NCBI GenBank assembly: GCA_041687015.1
Contig: JAWLCT010000008.1
Coordinates: 30,938 to 94,937, forward strand
From: JALOAT01 sp041687015
GTDB lineage: Bacteria > Pseudomonadota > Gammaproteobacteria > Thiohalomonadales > Thiohalomonadaceae
DNA: 64,000 bases
Direction of reading: 5' to 3'
How positions within the stretch are numbered: position 1 is the stretch's first letter; every line of letters starts with the position of its first letter. The translations under genes and the position numbers were made by a program. Of the stretch, positions 44,855 to 53,814 are shown piece by piece. The notes below the pieces were generated by a model. That model made no database searches, was not told where the DNA came from, and saw nothing but the letters and a program-made list of their open reading frames with translations.

Positions 44855-46030
44855 ATGAAAGCGGTGTGCTGGTTCGATACTGAAGATGTCAGGGTCGAGC
44901 AGGTGCCCGATCCCGAAATTCTCAATCCCCATGATGCGATCGTGAAGGTGAGCCGTGCCGCCATCTGCGGTTCCGACCTGCATTTGTACGACGGCTACAT
45001 GCCGACCATGCACGCGGGCGATATCCTGGGCCACGAGGCCATGGGCGAGGTGGTGGACGTAGGCAGTGCGGTGCGTAACCTTCGTCCCGGTGATCGCGTG
45101 GTGATCCCGTTCACCATCAGCTGCGGACAGTGCGATTACTGCACCCGCGGGCTCTACTCCCTGTGTGACAACTCCAACCCGAACGCCTGGATCCCGGAAC
45201 GCCTTTACGGCCAGGCGCCGGCCGGCTTCTACGGCTATTCCCACGCCTTCGGCGGTTACGCGGGCGGGCAGGCCGAATACGTGCGCGTGCCGTTTGCGGA
45301 CACCGGACCGCTCAAGGTGCCGGATGGCATGCGCGACGACGCAGTGCTGTTTCTTTCGGACATTTTCCCCACCGGCTACCAGGCGGCGGAACAGTGTCAT
45401 CTTCGCGAAGGCGATGTGGTGGCCGTTTGGGGCTGTGGGCCCGTGGGGCAGTTTGCCATTCAGAGCGCGCTGCTGCTGGGCGCCGAACGGATCATTGCCA
45501 TCGATCGCGTTCCCGAGCGACTGGACATGGCCAACAAGCACGGCAAAGGCCGCGTGGAGGCACTCAACCGCGACATCGTGGATGTCAGCGAGGCCGTCCA
45601 CGATCTTACCGGCGGTCGCGGGCCGGATGCCTGTATCGATGCGGTCGGACTGGAGGCCCACACGGGGGGCGTGATGGGGCGCTACGACCGCGTCAAGCAG
45701 GCGCTCATGCTGGAGACCGATCGCGCGGCGGCGGTACGCGAAGCCATTCAGCTGTGCGGCAAGGGCGGCACGGTTTCCATTCCCGGTGTCTACGGCGGAC
45801 TGGTGGACAAGTTTCCGCTCGGGGCCGCCTTCAACAAGGGTCTCACCCTGAAGCTTGGCCAGACCCACGTGCAGAAATACATGCCCATGCTCCTCGAGCA
45901 TATCGTTCGCGGCGACATCGATCCGTCTTTCGTGATCACCCACCGCCTCAAGCTCGACGACGCACCGGAGGGTTATGCCTTGTTCCGCAACAAGCACGAC
46001 GGTTGCATCAAGGTGACACTCGAACCCTGA
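44855..46030 (+). CDS. Zinc-dependent alcohol dehydrogenase
   Basis: A 391-residue medium-chain dehydrogenase of the glutathione-independent formaldehyde-dehydrogenase type. Catalytic zinc residues are in AAICGSDLHLYDG and GHEAMGE; the structural zinc cysteines are ISCGQCDYCTRGLYSLC. The NAD-binding motif is VAVWGCGPVGQFAIQSALLLG. GQTHVQKYMPMLLEHI is also family-typical. It oxidises a primary alcohol or aldehyde-hydrate; the substrate is uncertain. It shares a transcription unit with the SRPBCC gene and probably with the next gene. Confidence 0.9.
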   Translation: MKAVCWFDTEDVRVEQVPDPEILNPHDAIVKVSRAAICGSDLHLYDGYMPTMHAGDILGHEAMGEVVDVGSAVRNLRPGDRVVIPFTISCGQCDYCTRGLYSLCDNSNPNAWIPERLYGQAPAGFYGYSHAFGGYAGGQAEYVRVPFADTGPLKVPDGMRDDAVLFLSDIFPTGYQAAEQCHLREGDVVAVWGCGPVGQFAIQSALLLGAERIIAIDRVPERLDMANKHGKGRVEALNRDIVDVSEAVHDLTGGRGPDACIDAVGLEAHTGGVMGRYDRVKQALMLETDRAAAVREAIQLCGKGGTVSIPGVYGGLVDKFPLGAAFNKGLTLKLGQTHVQKYMPMLLEHIVRGDIDPSFVITHRLKLDDAPEGYALFRNKHDGCIKVTLEP

Positions 46031-46068
46031 GCGTACCGTCGTGCGTCCATCCTCCCGGAGGGGACGCG

Positions 46069-46701
46069 ATGACCACCACCATTGAGCTCGGCGACGTACT
46101 GCGCCAACTGGCGCACCGCTATCACCACTACAAGCAGGAGAACAAGCAGAAAGGCCCGGTCAGCACCCGTAACAGGCGTCATACGCGCACCATGCGCGAA
46201 CTGGAGCAGTCCTTCGACAAGGCGGTGGAACGCTGGATACTCGACCCGGCATGCCGCGATGCCTGGCGTGAGCACTTCTATCACTTCGGCCCGGCGCCGG
46301 AAGGGCCCCAGTTACCGCCACCCCCGGTGTTCCGCGGTCGGGACGCAAGCGGGCGTTCCGTGGAGATCAGCCCGTCGCCGGACGGCGGCTACATGCTGGT
46401 GTTGGAAGGCAAGCCGGTGCGCCACGTGGCCGCCTCGGTGCGCCTTGGGGACCAGCGCATTCACACCTTGCGTGCCGAGGGCAGCGCATTCGAAGAGGTA
46501 TTTGACGCGCCCGAGGAAGCCAAGGAAGCCTTGGCCGCCTACGCGGCCGCCCCGGGTCGCGGCACACCCTGGCAACACCTGTCCGAGCTTTACAGCGACG
46601 GCGTGGTGGACCAGAACTTCGGCCTCACCACACGGGGCCGCCGCCTCATCGCCGCACGCCTGAGGACGGCCGAAACCGGCGTGGACCTGAGCCTTGGTTG
46701 A
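46069..46701 (+). CDS. Hypothetical protein
   Basis: A 210-residue cytoplasmic protein that I cannot assign. The N-terminal 50 residues are charged and basic with Tyr/His clusters (AHRYHHYKQENKQKGPVSTRN). Residues 85-160 look like a two-layer alpha-beta fold with GRSVEISPSPDGGYMLVLEGK. It has a strong ribosome-binding site (CGGAGGGGACGCG) before the ATG. It lies 38 bases after the alcohol dehydrogenase gene and may be in the same operon. Confidence 0.72.
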   Translation: MTTTIELGDVLRQLAHRYHHYKQENKQKGPVSTRNRRHTRTMRELEQSFDKAVERWILDPACRDAWREHFYHFGPAPEGPQLPPPPVFRGRDASGRSVEISPSPDGGYMLVLEGKPVRHVAASVRLGDQRIHTLRAEGSAFEEVFDAPEEAKEALAAYAAAPGRGTPWQHLSELYSDGVVDQNFGLTTRGRRLIAARLRTAETGVDLSLG

Positions 46702-46776
46702 GGACTGCGAACGAGGTCATCCTGGCCAGCCACCCCGGGAGCTTTTTTCCTCGCGTGCCCGGCCTCTTCGCGGTTT

Positions 46777-47238
46777 TCAAACCGGCACGGCCGTGCGATC
46801 GACCACGCGGCGCAGGACGAAGCTGGAGTGGACGCCCGTGACGCCTTCAATGCGGGTGATCTTGCCGAGCAGCAATGCCTGGTAGGCGTCCATGTCGCGC
46901 ACCAGCACCTTGAGCTGGTAGTCGGCGTCCTGGCCGGTAATGAGCAGGCACTCGAGCACCTCCGGCAGGGCGTTCACCTGGGCCTCGAAATGGGCGAAGC
47001 GCTCAGGGGTGTGGCGGTCCATGGAGATGTGCACCAGCGCCATGAGCGACAGCCCGAGACGGTTGGCATCCACCAGCGCCCGATAGCCGGCGATGATCCC
47101 GGCCTCTTCCAGTGCCCGCACGCGGCGCAGGCAGGGGGACGGTGACAGGCCGATGCGATCGGCCAGTTCCTGGTTGCTGATGCGTCCGTCTTCCTGCAGC
47201 ACTTCGAGGATCCGCCGGTCGTAGCGATCGAGGTTCAT
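46777..47238 (-). CDS. Lrp/AsnC-family transcriptional regulator
   Basis: A 153-residue regulator. The helix-turn-helix is SNQELADRIGLSPSPCLRRVRALEEAGIIAGY, and the ligand-binding RAM domain includes ALVHISMDRH, ECLLITGQDADYQLKVLVRDMDAY and VTGVHSSFVLR, classic for the family. Amino acids such as leucine are the usual effectors. It is divergent from leuA with 268 bases between, which suggests it regulates leucine synthesis here. ATG at 47238 is chosen because homology starts there. Confidence 0.92.
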   Translation of the reverse strand: MNLDRYDRRILEVLQEDGRISNQELADRIGLSPSPCLRRVRALEEAGIIAGYRALVDANRLGLSLMALVHISMDRHTPERFAHFEAQVNALPEVLECLLITGQDADYQLKVLVRDMDAYQALLLGKITRIEGVTGVHSSFVLRRVVDRTAVPV

Positions 47239-47408
47239 TGGGGTGTTCCGGTGGTGTTGGCAGATTATGATGGCCAACGGCATGGATGAGCAAGAAACTG
47301 CCGACCATCCATCGATGCCGACATCAAAACGCAAGCACCTGCCGAGGTGACTGCCCTAATCTTTCCCTGCCCCCCCAAGGCGATGCTCACGAGGTGTCGC
47401 CAGCCCCC

Positions 47409-47483
47409 GGCCCCACGAAGGCCGGGTGGGGCCCCGCCAATACCCCCGGCGGGCCGACATCAGCGACCGTGTCCCGATGGGAC
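47409..47483 (+). promoter_or_regulatory. Stacked hairpins in the leuA leader
   Basis: Three short stems lie in the leader of leuA: GGCCCCAC/GTGGGGCC (47409-47416 with 47426-47433), CCCGCC/GGCGGG (47433-47438 with 47448-47453) and GTCCC/GGGAC (47471-47475 with 47479-47483). The first and second share base 47433 and cannot both form fully. They could be attenuator-like or operator structures, but no leucine-rich leader peptide was found. Prediction only. Confidence 0.35.
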
Positions 47484-47506
47484 GGCACGACATAAAGGGA
47501 AGGACC

Positions 47507-49171
47507 ATGCCCCGTTTCGATCACCGCAAATACCGCCCCGCGCCCACCGTGCCGCTTGCCGCGCGCCAGTGGCCCAACCGTACCCTTGAACAGGCGCCGC
47601 GCTGGGCCAGTGTCGACCTGCGCGACGGCAATCAGGCCCTGCTCGAACCTATGAGCGTGGACCAGAAGCGGCGCCTGTGGGACGTGCTGGTGCGCATCGG
47701 CGTGAAGGAAATCGAAGTGGGCTTCCCGGCCGCCAGCCAGCCCGATTACGACTTCGTGCGCTGGCTCATCGAGCACGACCGCATCCCCGCGGACGTAACC
47801 GTGCAGGTATTGGTGCAGGCGCGCGAAGACCTCATCGTCCGCACCTTCGAAGCCCTGCGCGGGGTTCGCCGCGCCATCGTGCATGTCTACAACTCCACCT
47901 CTACGGTGCAGCGCGAACGCGTTTTCGGTTTGGACCGTGACGGTATTACCACGATCGCCGTGCGTGGCGCCGAGTGGCTCAAGCGCGAAGCAGCCCGTTA
48001 CCCGCAGACCGAATGGGTGTTCCAGTACTCGCCCGAGAGCTTCACCGGCACCGAAATGGAGTATGCCGTGGCGGTCTGCGAGGCCGTGCTCGACGTATGG
48101 CAGCCCACGCCCGAGCGGCCGGCCATCATCAATCTCCCGTCCACCGTGGAAATGGCGACGCCGAATGTGTTCGCCGACCAGGTGGAGTATTTCGCCACTC
48201 ACATTTCGCAGCGCGACGCCGTCGTCCTTTCCGTGCACACCCATAACGACCGTGGTGGTGCCGTGGCCGCCGCTGAAATGGCGTTGCTTGCAGGCGCCGA
48301 TCGCGTGGAAGGCACCTTGCTGGGCAACGGAGAACGCACCGGCAACATGGATATCGTGACCCTGGCCATGAACCTCTACAGCCAGGGCATCGACCCGGAA
48401 CTCGATTTGTCGCGCCCCGATGACATCATCGAGACCGTGACCGCCTGCACGGGTATCCCGGTCCACCCGCGCCACCCGTGGATCGGCGAGCTCGTCTACA
48501 CGGCCTTTTCCGGCAGCCACCAGGACGCCATCCGCAAATGCCTGGCGCGCCAGCAAGCGGACGAGCCCTGGCAGGTGGCCTACCTGCCCATCGATCCGCG
48601 CGATCTGGGCCGCGACTACCAGGCGGTGATCCGCATCAACAGCCAGTCGGGCAAAGGTGGCGTCGCCTTCGTGCTGGAACGGGACCACGGCTTTTTCTTG
48701 CCGCGTTGGCTTCAGGTGGAGTTTGCCCAGGTGGTACAGCGTGAGAGCGAAGCGCGCGGCGGCGAAGTGGGCAGTGACGCTGTGCTCGACCTGTTCGAGG
48801 ACCACTTCATGAGCGGTGGCCCACTGACCCTTGCCGGTTACCGCATCGAGCGGCAGAACGGCCGCGAAGTGATCGAGGCCCGCCTGCAGGACGGCAACCG
48901 CATTCATCTCCTGCAGGGCCAAGGGGCCGGAGCCCTCGCGGCCTTCGTGGATGCCTGGACCCGGCACAGCGGACAGGCGGTGAACGTGGTGGACTACACC
49001 GAGCACGCGGTGGGTGAGGGCACCGACGCCGAGGCGGTGGCCTATGTGTTGCTCAGCGTGGGCGGCCGCCGGGTGGCCGGTGTGGCACGGGACCGGGACA
49101 GCCTGAGTGCGCCCTTGCGGGCCGTACTCGCGGCGCTGAACCGCGCTGCGCGGCACGCGCACGCGGCCTGA
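47507..49171 (+). CDS. leuA: 2-isopropylmalate synthase, LeuA type 2
   Basis: A 554-residue enzyme of leucine synthesis, condensing 2-ketoisovalerate and acetyl-CoA. It is the long LeuA2 form: RWASVDLRDGNQALLEPMSV at the N-terminus, the metal-binding HTHNDRGGAVAAAEMALLAGADR and NLPSTVEMATPNVFAD motifs, GNGERTGNMDIVTLAMN, and a C-terminal allosteric LeuA domain (SVGGRRVAGVARD). Type 2 is common in actinobacteria and some proteobacteria. ATG 47507 with AAGGGAAGGACC upstream. A divergent Lrp gene and leader hairpins suggest leucine control. Confidence 0.93.
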   Translation: MPRFDHRKYRPAPTVPLAARQWPNRTLEQAPRWASVDLRDGNQALLEPMSVDQKRRLWDVLVRIGVKEIEVGFPAASQPDYDFVRWLIEHDRIPADVTVQVLVQAREDLIVRTFEALRGVRRAIVHVYNSTSTVQRERVFGLDRDGITTIAVRGAEWLKREAARYPQTEWVFQYSPESFTGTEMEYAVAVCEAVLDVWQPTPERPAIINLPSTVEMATPNVFADQVEYFATHISQRDAVVLSVHTHNDRGGAVAAAEMALLAGADRVEGTLLGNGERTGNMDIVTLAMNLYSQGIDPELDLSRPDDIIETVTACTGIPVHPRHPWIGELVYTAFSGSHQDAIRKCLARQQADEPWQVAYLPIDPRDLGRDYQAVIRINSQSGKGGVAFVLERDHGFFLPRWLQVEFAQVVQRESEARGGEVGSDAVLDLFEDHFMSGGPLTLAGYRIERQNGREVIEARLQDGNRIHLLQGQGAGALAAFVDAWTRHSGQAVNVVDYTEHAVGEGTDAEAVAYVLLSVGGRRVAGVARDRDSLSAPLRAVLAALNRAARHAHAA

Positions 49172-49306
49172 TGCGCCGGCTGTGAACCCGGTAGTGGAAC
49201 GGACGGGTGGTTTCGTGTACCAATGGGCCGCACATCCGAGGCCTGAACCGTGGCCGGTCTTGTCGCGCCACCACGAAACGCCAGGTCCGTTCCAGAAGGA
49301 TCCCCG

Positions 49307-49870
49307 ATGCTCGTCAATTTGGATGAACTCTCCGCCGACGATCTCCTCGCCCTGGCCAGGAAGAAGCAGCAGGAGGAAGAGGAAAACGCGCGCCGCGCGG
49401 CCGTGGCCGCGCGGTTGACGCAGTTGCGCAAAAAGCGCGAGCAGTTGCTTGCCGACCAGGAGCGCGCACTCGCCATCCTGGACAAGGAGTTGCACGCATT
49501 GCAGCAACGACGCCAGCAACTGGTCGCGAGTCATCAGGCCGCCATCAACGCCCTCGACAAGGAGATGGCGGAAGTGACGGCGCGTGCAACATCGGTAGTG
49601 GAGGACGCACCCACGCCAGTGGAGGCGGCACCCGAAGACACGGCGCGCACCGAAGCGGCCGAGCGTCGCTCCCAAGAGGTCGATGCGGGCGAGGCCATTC
49701 TGCGCTTGCTCAAGGGACGCACGGACATGAGCGACAGCCTGCTGCGCGAGCGCCTGCGCAATCAGGGCATCGATGGCGCCCGGATCACCAAGGCGCTCGG
49801 CCAATTGGTCCGCGAAGGCAAGGTGGTGAACAAGGGCGCCGGCAATTTCGCGCTCAAGCGGCGTCCGTAG
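49307..49870 (+). CDS. Coiled-coil protein with C-terminal winged-helix-like end
   Basis: A 187-residue protein. Residues 10-105 form a long charged coiled coil (RKKQQEEEENARRAAVAARL, LRKKREQLLADQERALAILDK). A Pro/Glu linker follows, then residues 130-185 look like a small helical winged-helix domain (ILRLLKGRTDMSDSLLRERL, ALGQLVREGKVVNKG). The family is unknown. It follows leuA by about 135 bases and has an AGAAGGATCCCCG site before ATG 49307. Confidence 0.75.
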   Translation: MLVNLDELSADDLLALARKKQQEEEENARRAAVAARLTQLRKKREQLLADQERALAILDKELHALQQRRQQLVASHQAAINALDKEMAEVTARATSVVEDAPTPVEAAPEDTARTEAAERRSQEVDAGEAILRLLKGRTDMSDSLLRERLRNQGIDGARITKALGQLVREGKVVNKGAGNFALKRRP

Positions 49871-49885
49871 GGAAGCGAGAGTTCC

Positions 49886-50018
49886 TCTCGCCAAGACGCG
49901 AAGAACGCCAAGCGACCAACGCGGCTTTCCGGACGATGAACATGGCAGGAAAGGCGGTCCGCTTCCCGCAGTGTTTTCTCATTCCTTTCCCTTGGCGCGC
50001 CTGGCGGCCTTTGCGAGA
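49886..50018. repeat. Inverted-repeat element, TCTCGCCAAG family
   Basis: The arm around 49886-49911 (TCTCGCCAAGACGCGAAGAA then CGCCAAG) is approximately matched, at roughly two thirds of positions, by the reverse complement of 49991-50018 (CTTGGCGCGCCTGGCGGCCT then TTGCGAGA). The element fills the space between the coiled-coil gene and the CMD gene and extends the set of dispersed inverted-repeat elements. The 147 bases from 50019 to 50165 hold no gene. Confidence 0.6.
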
Positions 50019-50165
50019 GCAAGGAAACGCTTCCGAACTCACTCGTCGCTCGCTGCGAGCGAAAACATCCCCCACACATCCTGTGGAAAGCCCTTTTCCA
50101 TTGCCATGGGAGAGCGCCCGCGTTTGCTACGATTCGGAAAGACTTCTCTCGCAGCGGAGGCGGTC

Positions 50166-50468
50166 ATGCACAGGACGCTGGACGAATTCAAAACCCGGTT
50201 TCCCGATGCCTGGGTGGCTTACGAGGCGTTGCGCAACGCCCTCGATCATGAAGGCCCGCTGGACAAAAAAACCGTCGAGCTCATCAAGATCGGCATCGCG
50301 GCCGCACAGGAACACGAAGGCAGCCTGATCGCCCACATCTCCCAGGCACGCAAGGCGGGCGCCACACCGGAGGAGATCTACCAGGCGGTGTTGCAATCGA
50401 CCGGGCTGGCCGGGTTTTCCGTGGCGCTGCACGGCATCCGTTCGGCGCGCGCCTACATCGAGCACTGA
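50166..50468 (+). CDS. CMD/AhpD-like family protein lacking the redox cysteines
   Basis: A 100-residue helical protein matching the carboxymuconolactone decarboxylase/AhpD family: KTVELIKIGIAAAQEHEGSLIAHISQARKAGATPEEIYQAV. Redox members have CxxC at the EGSL position; this one has no cysteine at all in the protein, so it cannot act as a thiol peroxidase partner. It would be a decarboxylase-like or structural member. ATG at 50166. Confidence 0.8.
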   Translation: MHRTLDEFKTRFPDAWVAYEALRNALDHEGPLDKKTVELIKIGIAAAQEHEGSLIAHISQARKAGATPEEIYQAVLQSTGLAGFSVALHGIRSARAYIEH

Positions 50469-50649
50469 GCTTCGTCGCGTCACGCGGCGCCGGGCTTTGC
50501 CCCGGTGCCGCCCCGCCGGTTTCCCTGCGGTCGCGCGCTCCCCCCTGCGCGAGACGGGCGGAAGCGGTAACATGATGCGCTCGTAACGGCCCGCAGAGGT
50601 CGGAAACCGAAGCGCCCGCCGCTTCCCCTTCGTCCGGAGTGTTTGATCA

Positions 50650-51057
50650 ATGCCCGTTGAAACCAAGTACGTCGTCGTCCGCGACGGCAAGGAGCTGGGG
50701 GTTTTTGCATCCCAGCAGGAGGCCGAGGCCTTCGAAGCCCTGGAGGAGCGTGCCGACAAACTGGCTGTGGTGTTGACCGCCACGGTGCACGACCACCGCC
50801 TCGACAGTGAATCCATCCAGGCCGTGGCCCGGGCGCTCGCCGGCCGCGAAAAGGACCTGGCAGCGATTTTCGCCCCACCCGCCAAGGGCAAGACCAAGGC
50901 GCGCGGCACGCGACCCCGTGCGGCCACGAAACGTGCCCCGAAGGCCGCCGCGCCCGCCCCCCAGGTTGCTGAAACCGCGCCCCAGGTCGAGATGCCTGCC
51001 CCTCACGTCGAGACGCCCCGGGTCGAGACGATGGACACGGTCGAAGCTGTCGATTAG
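50650..51057 (+). CDS. yebG: YebG-family protein
   Basis: A 135-residue protein matching YebG at residues 1-75: MPVETKYVVVRDGKELGVFA resembles the start of Escherichia YebG, which is a DNA-damage (SOS) inducible protein. The rest is a low-complexity Pro/Ala/Lys/Glu tail (residues 78-135, PAPQVAETAPQVEMPAPHVE), basic then acidic. No LexA box was found in the 180 bases upstream, so SOS control is not supported here. Confidence 0.85.
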   Translation: MPVETKYVVVRDGKELGVFASQQEAEAFEALEERADKLAVVLTATVHDHRLDSESIQAVARALAGREKDLAAIFAPPAKGKTKARGTRPRAATKRAPKAAAPAPQVAETAPQVEMPAPHVETPRVETMDTVEAVD

Positions 51058-51095
51058 TCACAGGAAGACCGCGCACCGGCAGGAGGCCCCGTTTC

Positions 51096-52268
51096 ATGAT
51101 CAAAGTGATTTCCATCGACCAGCTGCGGGTGGGGATGTATGTGACCGCTCTGGATCGTCCCTGGATTGATCACAGTTTCCTGGTGTCACGCTTCCTGGTG
51201 AAGGACCCCGCCATGTTGCGGCGGGTGCACGAGGCGGGGATCCGCCAGCTCTCCATCGATACCGAAAAGGGCCTCGATGTAGCGCCACCGGCGCCAGTGG
51301 TCGCGGAGGGCGGCCCGGCGCCGGTGGCGCATACGTCCCTGGCGCGAGTTTCGGCCCACGAGGAGCGTCCGCGCGCCCAGGCCGTGTTCAGCGAGGCGAC
51401 TGCGTTGGTCAAGGGGCTGATGCAGGATGCCCGCCTCGGACACCCGCTTTCACTCGAACAGCTGGAGCCCGTGGCCGAGCGTCTCATCGGTTCGGTGCTG
51501 CGTAATCCCCATGCGCTGCTGAGCGTGTGCCGTATCAAGCGCAAGGACGAATACACGTTCATGCATTCGGTGAGCGTGGCGGCGCTGATGATCGCCTTCG
51601 CGCGGCTGCTCGGGCTGCCCGACGAGGATACGCGGGCCCTTGCCAAAGGTGCGCTGTTGCACGATGTCGGCAAGATCCTGGTGCCCGACGCCATCCTCAA
51701 CAAACCGGGCGCACTCACCCCGCCCGAGTTGGAACGCATGCGTGCCCACGTGAGCGACGGGGCGGCCCTGTTGCGCGACCGGGGGCTCCCGGAGCTTTCC
51801 CTCGAGGTGGTGCATGGTCACCACGAACGCCTCGACGGCAGCGGTTATCCCGTCGGACTGCAGGGTGAGGCCTTGTCCCTGGCCACCCGCATGGCGGGGA
51901 TTGCGGACGTCTACGATGCGCTGACGTCGGTCCGGGTCTACAAGAACGCCTGGGAACCCTCTTTCGCGCTCAAGAAACTGCTGGAGTGGAGCCCGGTGCA
52001 GTTTGATGCCGAGCTGGTGCAGCAGTTCATCCGCTGTGTAGGCATTTACCCGGTCGGCTCCATGGTGGAGCTCGCCTCCGGGCATGTGGGGATCGTGGTG
52101 GATCAGGGTGAAGACATGCGCCAGCCCGTGGTCCGGGTGGTCTACCACGCCGGACGCGGTCACTATGTCATGCCGCACAATCTGGATCTGGCGCGGGCGC
52201 GCGACGACACGGTCGTGCGCGTGGTGTCGCCCGCACGTTACGGTATCCCGGTCAACGACTTCGTCTGA
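51096..52268 (+). CDS. HD-GYP c-di-GMP phosphodiesterase with DUF3391, copy 1
   Basis: A 390-residue protein. The N-terminal DUF3391 domain (IDQLRVGMYVTALDRPWIDHSFLV, FLVKDP) is followed by an HD-GYP domain, with HD at 189-190 (LLHDVGKILVP) and the GYP motif HHERLDGSGYP at 242-252. It hydrolyses c-di-GMP. It lies 38 bases after yebG. Its stop is 4 bases from convergent gpmI. A second copy of the same architecture is 3.8 kb downstream. Confidence 0.93.
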   Translation: MIKVISIDQLRVGMYVTALDRPWIDHSFLVSRFLVKDPAMLRRVHEAGIRQLSIDTEKGLDVAPPAPVVAEGGPAPVAHTSLARVSAHEERPRAQAVFSEATALVKGLMQDARLGHPLSLEQLEPVAERLIGSVLRNPHALLSVCRIKRKDEYTFMHSVSVAALMIAFARLLGLPDEDTRALAKGALLHDVGKILVPDAILNKPGALTPPELERMRAHVSDGAALLRDRGLPELSLEVVHGHHERLDGSGYPVGLQGEALSLATRMAGIADVYDALTSVRVYKNAWEPSFALKKLLEWSPVQFDAELVQQFIRCVGIYPVGSMVELASGHVGIVVDQGEDMRQPVVRVVYHAGRGHYVMPHNLDLARARDDTVVRVVSPARYGIPVNDFV

Positions 52269-52272
52269 CGGG

Positions 52273-53814
52273 TCAGCGTGCCGGCCCGAGCAGCATGGAA
52301 TGGCAGGTCATGGCATCGGGTTTCGGCAAGCCCATCAGGTGCAGCACGGAAGGCGCCACGTTGCCCAGTCCGCCGGCGGAAGACAGGCGCCAGTCGATGC
52401 TGTCGATCACCATGAACGGGACCGGGTACTCCGTATGTTGGGTATGCGGCGCATCGGTGCCAGGGTCCTTCAGCTGCTCGCAATTGCCGTGGTCGGCGGT
52501 GAGGATGGCGGAGTAATCGCATGCCACCGCCGCATCGAGCACACGCCCCACCTGTTCGTCCAACGCCTCCACGGCCCTGATGACCGCTTCAGGGATGGCC
52601 GTGTGGCCCACCATGTCGCCATTGGCGAAATTCACCACGATGAAGGCGTACTTGCCCGAGCGCAGGGCCTCGACCACGCAGTCGGCTACCTCGGGCGCAC
52701 TCATTTCGGGCTTGAGGTCGTAGGTGGCCACCCTTGGCGAAGGAATGGTCACGTGCTCCTCGCCGGCCACCGGTTCCGCGTGGCCGCCGTTGAAGAAATA
52801 GGTCACGTGGGCGGCCTTCTCGGTCTCGGCACAGTGCAACTGTTTGAGCCCGGCGTGGCTGATGACCTGGCTGAGGGTGATGCCCGGGCGGTCGGGGGTG
52901 AAGGCGAAGGGGAGGCCGTAGCGCCGGTCGTACTCCATCATGCAAGTGACCGGGACAGGGCGGTAGCCGGGACGCGCGAAACCGTCGAAATCATTCAGGG
53001 CGAGTGCGGCGACGATCTGGCGCGGTCGGTCCTTGCGAAAATTGAAGGACAGGGCCATATCTCCCGCCTGGATGGGTTGGGCGCCCGGCAGTATCACGGG
53101 TTCGATGAACTCGTCGGTCTGGCCCGCCGCGTAAGCGGCCTCGATGGCGGCGCGCAGGTTGTCGGCGCGCGGACCCTCGTTGTGCACCATCGCACGCCAG
53201 GCACGCTCGGTGCGTTCCCAGCGCTTGTCCCGGTCCATGGACCAGAACCTGCCGCTCACGGTGGCCACCGCGCCGCCGGCCTTGGCCAGCGCGGCTTCCA
53301 CATCGGCGGCGTAGCTCAGCGCCGACTTCGGCGGCGTGTCGCGACCATCGGTGAACATGTGCAGCAACGGCCGCGCGCCGTTGCGCGCGCAAAGCTCGGT
53401 GAGGGCGAGCAGGTGGCGCAAATGGCTGTGCACGCCGCCGGTGGAGACCAGGCCGAACAGATGCAGCGGCCGCCCGGCCGCCGCCGCGGTCCTCACCGCC
53501 TGCACCAGCGCCTCATTGCGAAAGAAACTGCCGTCGGCGATGGCATCGTCGATGAGCACCAGGTCCTGACGCACGATGCTCCCGCAACCCAGCGTGGTGT
53601 GGCCCACTTCCGAATTACCCATCTGGCCGTCGTGCAGACCGACCGCATGCCCGGAGGCCTGAATCACGGTGTGGGGATAACGGGCAAAGTACGCGTCCAG
53701 GCGCGGTGTATTGGCCTGCAGAATGGCGTTGTTGAGCTTGCTCGGATTGACGCCGAATCCGTCCAGAATGACGAGCAGAACCGGTCGGCGTGGGGCTCCA
53801 TGGTCGTAGGGCAT
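52273..53814 (-). CDS. gpmI: 2,3-bisphosphoglycerate-independent phosphoglycerate mutase
   Basis: A 513-residue dimanganese enzyme of glycolysis/gluconeogenesis that interconverts 3- and 2-phosphoglycerate. The metal-binding VLLVILDGFG and the phosphoserine in HDGQMGNSEVGH are clear, as are HMFTDGRDTPPKS, GRFWSMDRDKRWERT, SFNFRKDR, HAEPVAGEE, LTADHGNCEQL and HTQHTEYPVPF. It separates the two HD-GYP/PilZ genes but is on the opposite strand. Confidence 0.96.
   Translation of the reverse strand: MPYDHGAPRRPVLLVILDGFGVNPSKLNNAILQANTPRLDAYFARYPHTVIQASGHAVGLHDGQMGNSEVGHTTLGCGSIVRQDLVLIDDAIADGSFFRNEALVQAVRTAAAAGRPLHLFGLVSTGGVHSHLRHLLALTELCARNGARPLLHMFTDGRDTPPKSALSYAADVEAALAKAGGAVATVSGRFWSMDRDKRWERTERAWRAMVHNEGPRADNLRAAIEAAYAAGQTDEFIEPVILPGAQPIQAGDMALSFNFRKDRPRQIVAALALNDFDGFARPGYRPVPVTCMMEYDRRYGLPFAFTPDRPGITLSQVISHAGLKQLHCAETEKAAHVTYFFNGGHAEPVAGEEHVTIPSPRVATYDLKPEMSAPEVADCVVEALRSGKYAFIVVNFANGDMVGHTAIPEAVIRAVEALDEQVGRVLDAAVACDYSAILTADHGNCEQLKDPGTDAPHTQHTEYPVPFMVIDSIDWRLSSAGGLGNVAPSVLHLMGLPKPDAMTCHSMLLGPAR

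Noticed and set aside
47387..49894. An 835-residue open frame antisense to leuA
   Set aside because: Same artefact, low-complexity His/Gly-rich translation, and leuA is clear.
50469..50649. A LexA (SOS) box upstream of yebG
   Set aside because: No CTGT-N8-ACAG-type palindrome was found in this interval.
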